A DNA stretch of 64,000 bases from Lysobacterales bacterium. Its GTDB lineage: Bacteria > Pseudomonadota > Gammaproteobacteria > Xanthomonadales > SZUA-36. The DNA lies in the NCBI GenBank assembly GCA_013042915.1, contig JABDPF010000048.1:31641-95640 (forward strand). Reading direction: 5' to 3'. Below are positions 8,918-17,079 of the stretch, one piece after another; the first letter of the stretch is position 1; each line of letters begins with the position of its first letter. The notes below the pieces were generated by a model. That model had not been told where the DNA came from. It saw only the letters and a program-made list of their open reading frames with translations, and searched no databases. A program made the translations under genes and the position numbers.

Positions 8918-9033
8918 ATATTGCAGACCATTACGCGTTTTTCGGCCTGAGGCGTTATCATGGAGCCCCTGCTGCGGAGCCCTCTCGCGCGGGTGATGTG
9001 GCTTTTTTACAACAGGGACATTCCGGAGTTTAA

Positions 9034-10020
9034 ATGACCGAAATCAATCAGAAAAAATGCTCGACGGGGGTTTTGCTGGCCAATCTCGGCACGCCCGATT
9101 CCCCCGAGCGAAAACCGGTTGGCCGTTTTCTCAAGGAGTTCCTGTCCGATCCCCGGGTCGTGGATTTGCCGCGATTCCTGTGGCTGCCTCTGCTGTACCT
9201 GGTCATCGTGCCCATCCGTTCCGGCCGATCGGCCGAAGCCTATCGCGAGATCTGGTGGCCCGAAGGGTCGCCCCTGCTGGTGTTGACGCGGCGTTTGGCC
9301 GAACGCCTGCTCGAAGCCGTGCCGGACGATGTGCAGGTGGAAATTGGCATGCGGTATGGCCAGCCCTCGATCCGCTCGGGCCTGGAAAAACTGCGCGCGG
9401 CCGGGATTTCGGAACTGGTGACCGTGCCGCTGTACCCGCAGTTTTCCCACACCACGACATCGTCGATCTACGACGCGGTCGATGCGGCTCTGGAGGCTAT
9501 GGACTGGAAGCCCGCGCAGCGGCGCGTCATGGATTATCACCTCGACGAGGAATGGACCTGCGCGATTGCGCAGAGCATTCATGCATATCGCGAGCAAAAC
9601 GGCGCCGCGGAGAAATTGCTGTTCTCCCTGCACGGCATACCCGAGCGCTACGTGCGGCAGGGCGACCCCTACCGCGACCAGTGCGAAGCGGGTGTTCGGG
9701 CCGTGGTGGAGAAACTGGGCCTGAAAGACGACGAGTGGCTACTGACGTTCCAGTCTCGGGTGGGTCGCGAGCCGTGGCTGCAACCTTACACGGACATCAC
9801 GCTCGAAGAACTGGGCAAGGATGGGGTCGGCACCGTGCAGGTGGTGTGCCCGGGTTTCGCGGTCGATTGCCTGGAAACTTTGGAAGAGATTGCGATGCAG
9901 AATCGCGACCTGTTCCTGGAGGCGGGGGGAGAGTCGCTGGATTACATTCCCGCCCTCAACGACAGCGCCGAGCACGTTCGGGTGATGAAACACCTGGTTG
10001 AATTACCCAAAGGAGAATAA
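9034..10020 (+). CDS. hemH: ferrochelatase
   Basis: A 328-aa cytoplasmic or membrane-associated enzyme that inserts Fe2+ into protoporphyrin IX, the last step of protoheme synthesis. The ferrochelatase signature LLFSLHGIPERYVRQGDPY carries the metal-site His200, and GVLLANLGTPDSP near the N-terminus and PGFAVDCLETLEEI near the C-terminus are typical. Length fits proteobacterial HemH. The next gene starts three bases after the stop. Heme demand in this window is obvious: a hexaheme cytochrome c lies at 29.5 kb. Confidence 0.96.
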   Translation: MTEINQKKCSTGVLLANLGTPDSPERKPVGRFLKEFLSDPRVVDLPRFLWLPLLYLVIVPIRSGRSAEAYREIWWPEGSPLLVLTRRLAERLLEAVPDDVQVEIGMRYGQPSIRSGLEKLRAAGISELVTVPLYPQFSHTTTSSIYDAVDAALEAMDWKPAQRRVMDYHLDEEWTCAIAQSIHAYREQNGAAEKLLFSLHGIPERYVRQGDPYRDQCEAGVRAVVEKLGLKDDEWLLTFQSRVGREPWLQPYTDITLEELGKDGVGTVQVVCPGFAVDCLETLEEIAMQNRDLFLEAGGESLDYIPALNDSAEHVRVMKHLVELPKGE

Positions 10021-10022
10021 GA

Positions 10023-10580
10023 GTGAACGAATCCACCCAAGCTGTTTCAAAGGGCCCCGGCTGGGGAATCGCCTGGGGAATACTGACCATCGTCCTCGGC
10101 CTGGTGGCCATGTCCACGCCGCTGGTCTCCGGGCTGGCCGTGACGGTGTTGATCGGTTACGTGCTGCTGGCGGCGGGTATCGCCATGCTGATCTTCGCTT
10201 TCCAGGCCCCCTCACTGGGCAAGGTGATCCTGAAGCTGCTCTTTGCCACCTTGACCGTTGTGGCCGGGCTGGCGGTCGTCTCCCAGCCGGGCCTAGCCCT
10301 GACGCAATTCACCTGGCTAGTGGGCATCGTGTTCGTCGTGGACGGCGTGATGGGTTTTATCGTGGCCTGGAACGTCAAGCCCACAAACGGCTGGGGCTGG
10401 ATGACCGCGAACGCGCTGATCACGCTGGCGCTGGGCGTAATGATCCTGAAGGGCTGGCCGGCCACTTCCCTGGTGGTGATCGGTGTCCTGGTCGGCGTGC
10501 GCCTGCTGTTTGCGGGTCTCGCGATGTTGACGATCGGTACCGTGTCTCGGCGGGTCGCCGCATCGCCGGGCGATTCCTGA
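10023..10580 (+). CDS. HdeD/DUF308-like membrane protein
   Basis: A 185-aa protein with six closely spaced hydrophobic helices arranged as three similar pairs (GIAWGILTIVLGLVAMSTP, LLFATLTVVAGLAVVSQP, MTANALITLALGVMILKGWP), the internal triplication seen in the HdeD/DUF308 acid-resistance membrane family. The start is GTG at 10023, preceded by AAAGGAGAAT that lies inside the end of hemH; the two genes are almost certainly co-transcribed. A role in acid or general stress is known for E. coli HdeD only; here it is inferred. Confidence 0.75.
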   Translation: MNESTQAVSKGPGWGIAWGILTIVLGLVAMSTPLVSGLAVTVLIGYVLLAAGIAMLIFAFQAPSLGKVILKLLFATLTVVAGLAVVSQPGLALTQFTWLVGIVFVVDGVMGFIVAWNVKPTNGWGWMTANALITLALGVMILKGWPATSLVVIGVLVGVRLLFAGLAMLTIGTVSRRVAASPGDS

Positions 10581-10652
10581 AAATACCCCCCGCGGATCCC
10601 GTGAGATTCTGCCGGGGGCAACGCGAGGGGTTTTCAGGATGTTGATTCAACC

Positions 10653-11195
10653 TCACCCGCCATTTTGATTGCCATAAGGTGGCGCTGAAGGCGGCGCGGC
10701 TGGTGCGTTCTGGCTGTTACCCCGGCCGATCGGTTCCAAAGTGGTGACCAGCGCGAAATCATCCGTTCCGTCAGGAAAAATACTGTCATCCTCCATCTCG
10801 TAAGTGATGTACAGCGTTCGCGAATCGATCTCGACCGGCGTTTCGATGACTGTTCCCGCAGGAACTCGGTTCATTGCGACGGTCTCCGGCAACACGAATA
10901 AGTCAATGAATTCCTCGACCAGTGTCACGTAATCTGATTCGGGAACTGATTCGTCGAAATCGACCCGGACAACGGATTCCAGGAAGATGATCCCGGTCTC
11001 ATCGTCGGTGACGACGGTCATGTCCGGGCTCGAGATCGAGAGCATTTCGTTATGCTGGGAGTTCGAGTCTTCCAGGCTGTCATCGATTTGCTCCCAAAGT
11101 TCGGCGGAAATGATCCCTTCGGCCATATGGTGCGCCCACAAGCCAGCGGAGAACACAAATCCGAGGAACGTCATACTCAATGTGATTCGTTTCAT
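10653..11195 (-). CDS. small exported protein of unknown function
   Basis: A 180-aa protein with a clear signal peptide (MKRITLSMTFLGFVFSAGLWA) and a mature chain that begins HHMAEGIISAELWEQIDD. It is acidic, with segments such as DESVPESDYVTLVEEFIDLF and YEMEDDSIFPDGTDDF, and ends in a Pro/Ala/Gly/Asn-rich tail (APAAPPSAPPYGNQNGG). I do not recognise a family. The ATG at 11195 is preceded by AAGGAGAC; the longer frame upstream has no signal sequence and was not used. It is a single-gene unit converging with the hdeD-like gene. Confidence 0.6.
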   Translation of the reverse strand: MKRITLSMTFLGFVFSAGLWAHHMAEGIISAELWEQIDDSLEDSNSQHNEMLSISSPDMTVVTDDETGIIFLESVVRVDFDESVPESDYVTLVEEFIDLFVLPETVAMNRVPAGTVIETPVEIDSRTLYITYEMEDDSIFPDGTDDFALVTTLEPIGRGNSQNAPAAPPSAPPYGNQNGG

Positions 11196-11386
11196 ATCAG
11201 CTGTCTCCTTATGATCAAGTTCAGGTATTTTTCTCCCCGCAGCGCCGCATTCTTCGCTGGCGCCGGTCGCTTCGGGGCGTTTGTCGTGGAGGAGACTGCG
11301 GGTCTGATGTTCGCGACCCTGTCTGAGAATCCTACAAAGTAACCACACCCATAAACGGAGGCATAAATTAGCATTCGGGTGATTAA

Positions 11387-11405
11387 CCACGGCTTAAAGT
11401 CGTGG
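11387..11405. repeat. imperfect palindrome CCACGGCTT-A-AAGTCGTGG
   Basis: A 19-base palindrome with nine-base arms around a central A and one G-T wobble pair. It is one of several inverted repeats in the 366-base gap 11196-11561, which otherwise holds no gene I can support. The form could be an operator or an RNA hairpin. Similar CCACGGCTT...AAGCCGTGG hairpins occur at ends of some IS200/IS605 elements, but no transposase remains here. Confidence 0.4.
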
Positions 11406-11443
11406 GCCGGTCCGGACTGACGGGATGCTCGATGATGAATCCC

Positions 11444-11464
11444 ACCTGAAACCTCGTTTCAGGT
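11444..11464. repeat. perfect 8-bp inverted repeat ACCTGAAA...TTTCAGGT
   Basis: Arms at 11444-11451 and 11457-11464 with loop CCTCG, about 100 bases before the 384-aa secreted protein gene. Further hairpins follow at 11502-11514 (GGCCG-TGT-CGGCC) and 11517-11530 (GCGTG-TCGG-CACGC), then a run of seven T at 11538-11544. The set resembles a structured leader with a possible attenuator, though the T run is seven bases away from the last stem. Confidence 0.45.
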
Positions 11465-11561
11465 TTAGGTCATCCGTGCTTGTTACCTTGAAATTGGGCA
11501 AGGCCGTGTCGGCCCCGCGTGTCGGCACGCCGCATTCTTTTTTTGTGTTGCGAGGTGCGCC

Positions 11562-12716
11562 ATGCAAACGAGCACGTTACTTTCAGCAGTCCTCCTGGGA
11601 TCGATCACCATCGTCGCTTCGGCGGTGGCGGACCCCATGGTCTACGAAACGTTCAGCGACTATCCCGACAATGCTCTGATTTCTAAAGGCCCGGCTGGAT
11701 TCGCGGTCGGCTTGGTAGGCGACTGGTCGCTCGATGCCGAGAATTTCTTTTACGTAAACATGACCGAGGCGGATCCCGAGGCGGGCACGGGAAAGGCGGT
11801 TTACGACATGCCTTGGGATGACAATGGGCAGCGGACCGCGCAACGATCCGCATCCCCACTGCAGGTTCTGCTGCAGGAAGACGGTGACGTGCTCTATGCC
11901 GGCTTTCGCATTCAACCCGCGAGGGCCCAGGGCGTCATGTTGTTTCGGCTTGACCTCGTGCAGGTCGCCGGTGGTGGACAACCAGACCTGTCGTTCGGAA
12001 TGAACGGCGGCGATTTCGTGGTAGGCAATGGAGGCGTAAACACGGACCTAACGGGCGGTGAGCCCGATACGGAAGAAATGCAGGTTGTGCTGCGGGTCGA
12101 GTATGGTGACGGCGGTGGCGGCCCCGATGATTTCGAAGTGGTTACGCTCTGGGTTGACCCGGTCGATGAGAGCAGTGTCCCGGTGATCGATTCAGCGCAG
12201 ATTGACTTCCTCAATCCCGGTGGTGCGAGACTGACCGGCATCGCCATCCGGGGTGACCAGATGGCCGGTCAACCGGCATTTTTCGATGACCTCGCGATTG
12301 GGCATGCCTTTTTGGATGTCGTCGAAGCGCCCCCGTCCGATGCACTGACGAATCATGCCGGGATGAACGGCCTGTTTTACGATCCTGACAACCCCGGCCA
12401 CGGATTCAGCTTCGCGGCTCACTATCTGGGCTTCACCGTCCACTACTACGGCCACACGAATTCAGGCGAACGCCTCTGGCTGATTTCCGAAAACCACCTC
12501 GGCGACCTCGGCTTCGGTGAGCCGTTTGAATTACAGATGTACGAAGTGCTGTCCGGACTATTTGGGCGCCCTCAACTTCCGATCGACCACTGGGGAACCC
12601 TTACGCTCGAACTGGATGACTGTGATTCAGGTCATGCCATGTTCGACGGACAGCAGGGTGTTCTGGAGATGGACTTCGTTCGCCTCAGTGCCGTACCCGG
12701 CATCGCCTGCCAGTGA
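11562..12716 (+). CDS. secreted protein with C-terminal GxFYDPxxPGHG module
   Basis: A 384-aa protein with signal peptide MQTSTLLSAVLLGSITIVASAVA. Residues of about 24-255 are acidic and beta-rich, with a jelly-roll or laminin-G-like look (LYAGFRIQPARAQGVMLFRLDLVQVAG...FDDLAIGHAF). The final part (about 265-384) carries NGLFYDPDNPGHGFSFA, VHYYGHTNSGERLWLIS and GTLTLELDDCDSGHAMFDG, a module I know from many secreted proteins of gammaproteobacteria (usually GLWYxPxxxGxG...WYTYDxxGxPxWL) with no assigned function. GAGGTG precedes the ATG. Two cysteines in the final domain may form a disulfide. Function unknown. Confidence 0.65.
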   Translation: MQTSTLLSAVLLGSITIVASAVADPMVYETFSDYPDNALISKGPAGFAVGLVGDWSLDAENFFYVNMTEADPEAGTGKAVYDMPWDDNGQRTAQRSASPLQVLLQEDGDVLYAGFRIQPARAQGVMLFRLDLVQVAGGGQPDLSFGMNGGDFVVGNGGVNTDLTGGEPDTEEMQVVLRVEYGDGGGGPDDFEVVTLWVDPVDESSVPVIDSAQIDFLNPGGARLTGIAIRGDQMAGQPAFFDDLAIGHAFLDVVEAPPSDALTNHAGMNGLFYDPDNPGHGFSFAAHYLGFTVHYYGHTNSGERLWLISENHLGDLGFGEPFELQMYEVLSGLFGRPQLPIDHWGTLTLELDDCDSGHAMFDGQQGVLEMDFVRLSAVPGIACQ

Positions 12717-12817
12717 ATCAACCGATTTTGATCGGCAACTCACCTCGCGGTTGGATTATGAACAGAAACTGAAACGCAATTTCAGACTCTTGTCATATCG
12801 GCCTTGTTAGTTTAAAT

Positions 12818-12989
12818 CCAGGCCCATCCCGACGGGCCTGGCAAACCCCGCATAAGAACGGTTCAGGTTCTGTGGACGATGGATTCCTTGCGCGACGCAA
12901 AGGAATGCACGTTTTCGCGCACCGTGGTCCCACGAGGAGGGACAAACCAAATCTTGCTTTCGCAGCGTTCATGCTGCCTGGCCTCCTCG
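12818..12989 (+). promoter_or_regulatory. structured leader of the 1346-aa secreted protein gene (candidate cis-regulatory RNA)
   Basis: The 304-base gap before 13021 contains several inverted repeats in a row. CCAGGCCC/GGGCCTGG lies at 12818-12825/12834-12841. ATTCCTTGCG/CGCAAAGGAAT lies at 12883-12892/12896-12906, a ten-pair stem with one bulged A. GTCCC/GGGAC lies at 12927-12931/12939-12943, and GCAGC/GCTGC at 12962-12966/12973-12977. A longer-range pair joins CGAGGAGG (12933-12940) to CCTCCTCG (12982-12989). The CCTCCT of the last arm is also complementary to the gene's own Shine-Dalgarno AGGAGG at 13007-13012, so two exclusive folds can be drawn. I could not match it to a known riboswitch class. 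Confidence 0.45.
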
Positions 12990-13020
12990 CGGTTCAGCGA
13001 CTGTGCAGGAGGAGAATTCA

Positions 13021-16000
13021 ATGTTACGTATTAAAACTACTATGCAGGCGTTGATTCTTATAACGCTTTGCTCGATTATCAGTCTGCCCGCGGTCACCGC
13101 CGGCTCCGAGGAGCCGGCGGCCTGGCCCGTGGTCACCGACCTGATGATGAAGAACCTCGACGTCGATCAGCCGGATGTCTTCATGCCGATCGGCAAGGTA
13201 TATTTCGTCAACTCCAGAGACCAACTCACAATCGTCATCGAGCCTGACGCACCGTACATGATCGCGAGCGCGAACGTGCACGTCGTCCAGAATCCCAAAG
13301 ATTTCGACGTTGTCCTGGATAAGAAGACCGGAAAGCCCAAAGTCGGCAAGTTCGACTTCAAGATGGACTACCTGGGCGACATGGAGACCCGGGTTGCGAG
13401 GCACGAACAGGTTGTTCCCTTCGACCATTTCAAAAAGGTCTGCTGGGGCATGAACAAGGAGCAGTGCCCTGATTTCTACGTCATCGCACAGGCTGTCCTG
13501 CAGGTGCCCGGTGATGAGGAGGGTGAGTGGGTAACTGTCCCCGATGATGCCTACGCCACCAATGGCGGCCAGTTCGACCGGTTTGATCCGGAGGGCAATG
13601 ATTATCCGCACATCTGGGGCCACTACGTTTCGTATCCGAAGGCCAAGCCCATGGCGGGGCATTTTGTCGACGCCAACGTGAACGGGCTTTCCTACGCTAC
13701 CTCGACCCAGGCGGGAATCACCGCGAAGATTACCACCAGCACCGGCGAGACGGGCAAGGACGGACAGTTCTGGTTTGTCACCGGCGAGCAGATCGGTTTC
13801 AGTATCGGTCGCCTGTTCATCGGGGACACGCTGGCCAACAAGATCATTTCACCCGTGGAGCTGTTCGATGGCGCCATCCTGGGTGAGGACGATCGGATAG
13901 CGAACCTGGCCCGCATACTGCAGGGCCTGGATGACGACGGCGTGATCGGCCGCGGCGCAATCAGTATCGGCGCGCCCGCGGTGGCCTGCCTCGAGTCCGC
14001 GCTGGGTGAGCTCGGTCTGCTTCCGGATCCGCCATCGCCAGACGTGTTGTTCTCGGATGACGCGATGGTGGAGGCGCTGATTGTCAAGACCATCGCGGCG
14101 TGCCAACTGGTGGGGGTCGAGCTGAGCAACATTTCCAAGGAGGAAGCACTCGAAAACCTCAATACCGGTATGCAGGCCGGCAACCTGATGAAGCGCAACG
14201 TCTCGAAGACGCCCGATCTGGCGAACGACAAGGCGAAGATCGAGATCATGCCGGTTTATGTTCCGGCACAGCGGCCCGACGGTGCGGATACCCTCGTCAT
14301 GTACTACGACGAATACGGGGAGCCCATCGAAGAAACCGGTCGCATGTTTGCCAAGCCCATCGTCGTCACCTACCTTGGCGAGGTCGAAGGCACCGGCGCG
14401 TTCGACGTGTTCGTCGCCATTTCGCGCGACGACGGCGACAGCTGGGAGCGCCGGAACATCTCCCGCACGGCCGACAAGGATTCGCTGCTGGGTTATCCGG
14501 GCAAGTCCGTGAAACCCATGCTGAAGGTCAAGGACAACATGATCTTCGTTGCCTGGACCGACAAGTACTGCAGGGGAGGACGCCCCGGTTACGCGATCAA
14601 CGTGTGCCCCGATACGGACGGTGACGGAGCGCCGAACCCCTGCGATATCTGCCGTGACCGGCACGATGAAGACGGTAATATCTACACGGAATGTGAACCG
14701 GACTACATGGGCGACGACGGCTACTGGCAGGACGACCTGTTCGGCGTGGCCGGCCCACAACGCAGCGTGGTTTACGAGGACATCCTGGAAATCGGTGAAG
14801 TGCCCTACAGCTGTGTCTGGACCGCGCGCGGCGTGGTCGAAGAGGCGACCGGCGACGTCCAGTGGTTCAAACCCGAGCGCGTGACCTCCGGTCGCAGGGA
14901 CGCCCACCAGCTGTTTGCCGGTGCCGGCCAGGATGTCGCGTTCGGCATCGTCTGGCAGGAAGACCCCAAGGGACTGAGGCCCGGCGAGGGTCACGGTCCG
15001 GGTGAAGGCTGGAGCGGCGCCAACACGCACGGCAAGACCGACATCTGGTTCAGCTACATCACCATGAGCGATTTCGCCGAGGTCGATGTGGACTACCCAG
15101 AGGGCGGTTACGGCGAACACGAGGACCAGATCGACATGGTCGACACCGACGAAACACTTTCGGGTCGCGTCAAGGCCCTGGTGCCCATGTCACTGCCGGT
15201 CAAGATCTCCGACAACGACGTCTGCAGCCTGGAGAACATCCTGGCGCTGGGTGGTGACGGAGACCACGACGACGGCGAAGAGCACGACTTCGAGCACGAC
15301 GGCCTCGGAACCCACCGCTACTGCGGCACGGTCGAGGGTATCGGCACGGCCCTGGCACCGGGTAGCAACCGGTTGTGCGCCTACACGATTCCGAAAGAAA
15401 ACCCGCAGGGCGTCATCCACAATGTGTGCGTGACGCAGGACGGGCGCTACCTCGACGGCAATACCGGTGCATCCCGGGCCAATCTCTTCTTGCAGCCTTA
15501 CTGCAAGACGAAAGATCCGGACAATCCATTGAAGTGCCTCGTGAAAAGCGCCTGGGCCATCATCGGCTACGAGGAAAGCAAGGGTGTCGGAGGGCCGCCG
15601 GAGGACGAGGACGGCTGCGGCGATGAATTGGTGGCGATCACCGAGTCGGAAGACGACGACCACGAGGATCGCTACAAACCGGATACTGGCAAGCTCGTCA
15701 TGTACCACAGCTTCAAGTTCGATGAGCCGGTCCCGGTTGCCAGCGGCGGTATCCTGAACCTCCCCGAGACCGACGAGAGCGGCAACCCGGTTTACCTGAC
15801 GGAAGACCCGGCCCTCTATCAAGATCCTGACCTCTATCCCCACGGGCCTCCCCTGTTGCTGGACTGGAAGGGCGATCCGATCCTGGCCTACGATAACGCG
15901 CGCCGGGTACGCTTCGTCTCGCAGCCCAAGTCGAAGGCGGTCAAGGTCGCCGACGGTGGCACCGGCACGGTGCTGGTGGCGCTCTACCGCCAGGGTGAAG

Positions 16001-17061
16001 AGGGTGGCGGCAAGCCCGCCGACATCTTCATGCGGCGCATTGCTTTGCCCGATAACGACAAGGGCAATCCGTACGACTTCAAGAAGTTCGGATGCGACAG
16101 ATGGGTGCCGCACATGGACCTGGAGCCCTTTGAGGCTAAAGTGACGGAGGTTTGTGTCATAGGCGCCCGGAACGTCAGCAGCGTGACGGCCGACCCGGAT
16201 TACCTGTGGCAGAACCCTCTGGATCCCGAAAAGCCGGTCAAGATGCTGCGTTGGAGCTGGTCGGAAGACAACCTCGCCGACTCCTCGGCGAAGAACCCCT
16301 ATACCGACTCGAAAGCCCATCGCGGAGCGCTCAATGGTGACGACCTGATCATCGGCTACGTCTGGAATGCCAACTGGGGCCGGAACGCGAACGGCAAGTA
16401 CGATTTGTACGTACGCCGCTCGTTTGATGGCGGCCAGCACTGGACCACGAATCCAAGTGGTGATGCTGACAATCCGATTGAGCACCATGTCGTGTTCCGG
16501 GATCCCGTGCTCGACGAAAACGGAATCCCCATTCTCGATCCGGACAACGGCAGCCTGCTCTGGGAGGACGTCGTGGTCAGCACGAGTTACATACCTGGTG
16601 AAAACGAACCGCCGCGCAACGTTTCCAACCTGCGCAACAACCGGGTCAGCGTGCTCGAACCACGCATCGTCAAGACGCCGGGAACGATCAAGGGCACCCC
16701 GTATCCGGAGGACAAGCAGGATATCAGCGTGTACCAGCTGGCCTACGGCCTGGAAACCAACCGGGACCTGGACACGATGCCCGACGGCTACCCCAAGACG
16801 CCGCTGGATATTTTCTATAGCCGCACCGTGGATAAAGGTCAGCACTACCAGAGCGTGATCGTGACGCCGCAGAGCGGCAATGGCAAGCCCGAGGAAGGCT
16901 GGAACCCGCTGGCCAACAGGGAAGCGCCGGACGAAGAAGGCGCGGTGCAGATGCGCCAGACGCCCGACGGCTCCCGGATGTACGGCATCTGGCTCGAAAA
17001 GGGCCTGCACGGCACGGACATCATGTTCCGCCGGGTCGATTATCGCGGCGCCGACGAATAA
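13021..17061 (+). CDS. large secreted Asp-box / choice-of-anchor-type protein
   Basis: A 1346-aa exported protein, highly acidic. Signal peptide MLRIKTTMQALILITLCSIISLPAVTAG. It contains sialidase-type Asp-box motifs SRDDGDSW (about 468-475) and SFDGGQHW (about 1134-1141), a calcium-site-like CPDTDGDGAPNPCD (about 529-542, thrombospondin type-3-like), and very acidic stretches around 745-765 and 870-890. There is no C-terminal anchor: it ends RRVDYRGADE. It resembles proteins annotated as choice-of-anchor O, or as exo-alpha-sialidase by the Asp boxes alone; the sialidase catalytic residues were not found, so enzymatic activity should not be assumed. ATG 13021 follows a very strong AGGAGGAG; the ATG at 13003 would place the ribosome site inside the gene. 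Co-transcribed with 17080-18549, 18 bases downstream. Confidence 0.65.
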   Translation: MLRIKTTMQALILITLCSIISLPAVTAGSEEPAAWPVVTDLMMKNLDVDQPDVFMPIGKVYFVNSRDQLTIVIEPDAPYMIASANVHVVQNPKDFDVVLDKKTGKPKVGKFDFKMDYLGDMETRVARHEQVVPFDHFKKVCWGMNKEQCPDFYVIAQAVLQVPGDEEGEWVTVPDDAYATNGGQFDRFDPEGNDYPHIWGHYVSYPKAKPMAGHFVDANVNGLSYATSTQAGITAKITTSTGETGKDGQFWFVTGEQIGFSIGRLFIGDTLANKIISPVELFDGAILGEDDRIANLARILQGLDDDGVIGRGAISIGAPAVACLESALGELGLLPDPPSPDVLFSDDAMVEALIVKTIAACQLVGVELSNISKEEALENLNTGMQAGNLMKRNVSKTPDLANDKAKIEIMPVYVPAQRPDGADTLVMYYDEYGEPIEETGRMFAKPIVVTYLGEVEGTGAFDVFVAISRDDGDSWERRNISRTADKDSLLGYPGKSVKPMLKVKDNMIFVAWTDKYCRGGRPGYAINVCPDTDGDGAPNPCDICRDRHDEDGNIYTECEPDYMGDDGYWQDDLFGVAGPQRSVVYEDILEIGEVPYSCVWTARGVVEEATGDVQWFKPERVTSGRRDAHQLFAGAGQDVAFGIVWQEDPKGLRPGEGHGPGEGWSGANTHGKTDIWFSYITMSDFAEVDVDYPEGGYGEHEDQIDMVDTDETLSGRVKALVPMSLPVKISDNDVCSLENILALGGDGDHDDGEEHDFEHDGLGTHRYCGTVEGIGTALAPGSNRLCAYTIPKENPQGVIHNVCVTQDGRYLDGNTGASRANLFLQPYCKTKDPDNPLKCLVKSAWAIIGYEESKGVGGPPEDEDGCGDELVAITESEDDDHEDRYKPDTGKLVMYHSFKFDEPVPVASGGILNLPETDESGNPVYLTEDPALYQDPDLYPHGPPLLLDWKGDPILAYDNARRVRFVSQPKSKAVKVADGGTGTVLVALYRQGEEGGGKPADIFMRRIALPDNDKGNPYDFKKFGCDRWVPHMDLEPFEAKVTEVCVIGARNVSSVTADPDYLWQNPLDPEKPVKMLRWSWSEDNLADSSAKNPYTDSKAHRGALNGDDLIIGYVWNANWGRNANGKYDLYVRRSFDGGQHWTTNPSGDADNPIEHHVVFRDPVLDENGIPILDPDNGSLLWEDVVVSTSYIPGENEPPRNVSNLRNNRVSVLEPRIVKTPGTIKGTPYPEDKQDISVYQLAYGLETNRDLDTMPDGYPKTPLDIFYSRTVDKGQHYQSVIVTPQSGNGKPEEGWNPLANREAPDEEGAVQMRQTPDGSRMYGIWLEKGLHGTDIMFRRVDYRGADE

Positions 17062-17079
17062 GGCGCCAAGGAGAAAATC

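Noticed and set aside
11052..11342. Plus-strand frame around the start of the small exported protein
   Set aside because: It overlaps the signal-peptide region of a better-supported minus-strand gene and has no features of its own.
11387..11464. IS200/IS605 element end
   Set aside because: Only a general hairpin likeness; no transposase, TnpB or second end was found.
12894..12903. GACGCAAAGG, reminiscent of the GEMM (c-di-GMP-I) riboswitch core
   Set aside because: The other conserved parts of that class (AAACC segment, GGUAGC-type tetraloop receptor) are missing, and the stretch is better explained as one arm of the 12883-12906 hairpin.
13849..15120. A 423-codon minus-strand frame opposite the large secreted protein
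   Set aside because: Same reason: a shadow of a long GC-rich gene, with no start context or homology.
13021..17061. Calling the large secreted protein a sialidase
   Set aside because: Two Asp boxes alone are structural motifs found in many propellers; the arginine triad and catalytic Tyr/Glu of sialidases were not recognised.
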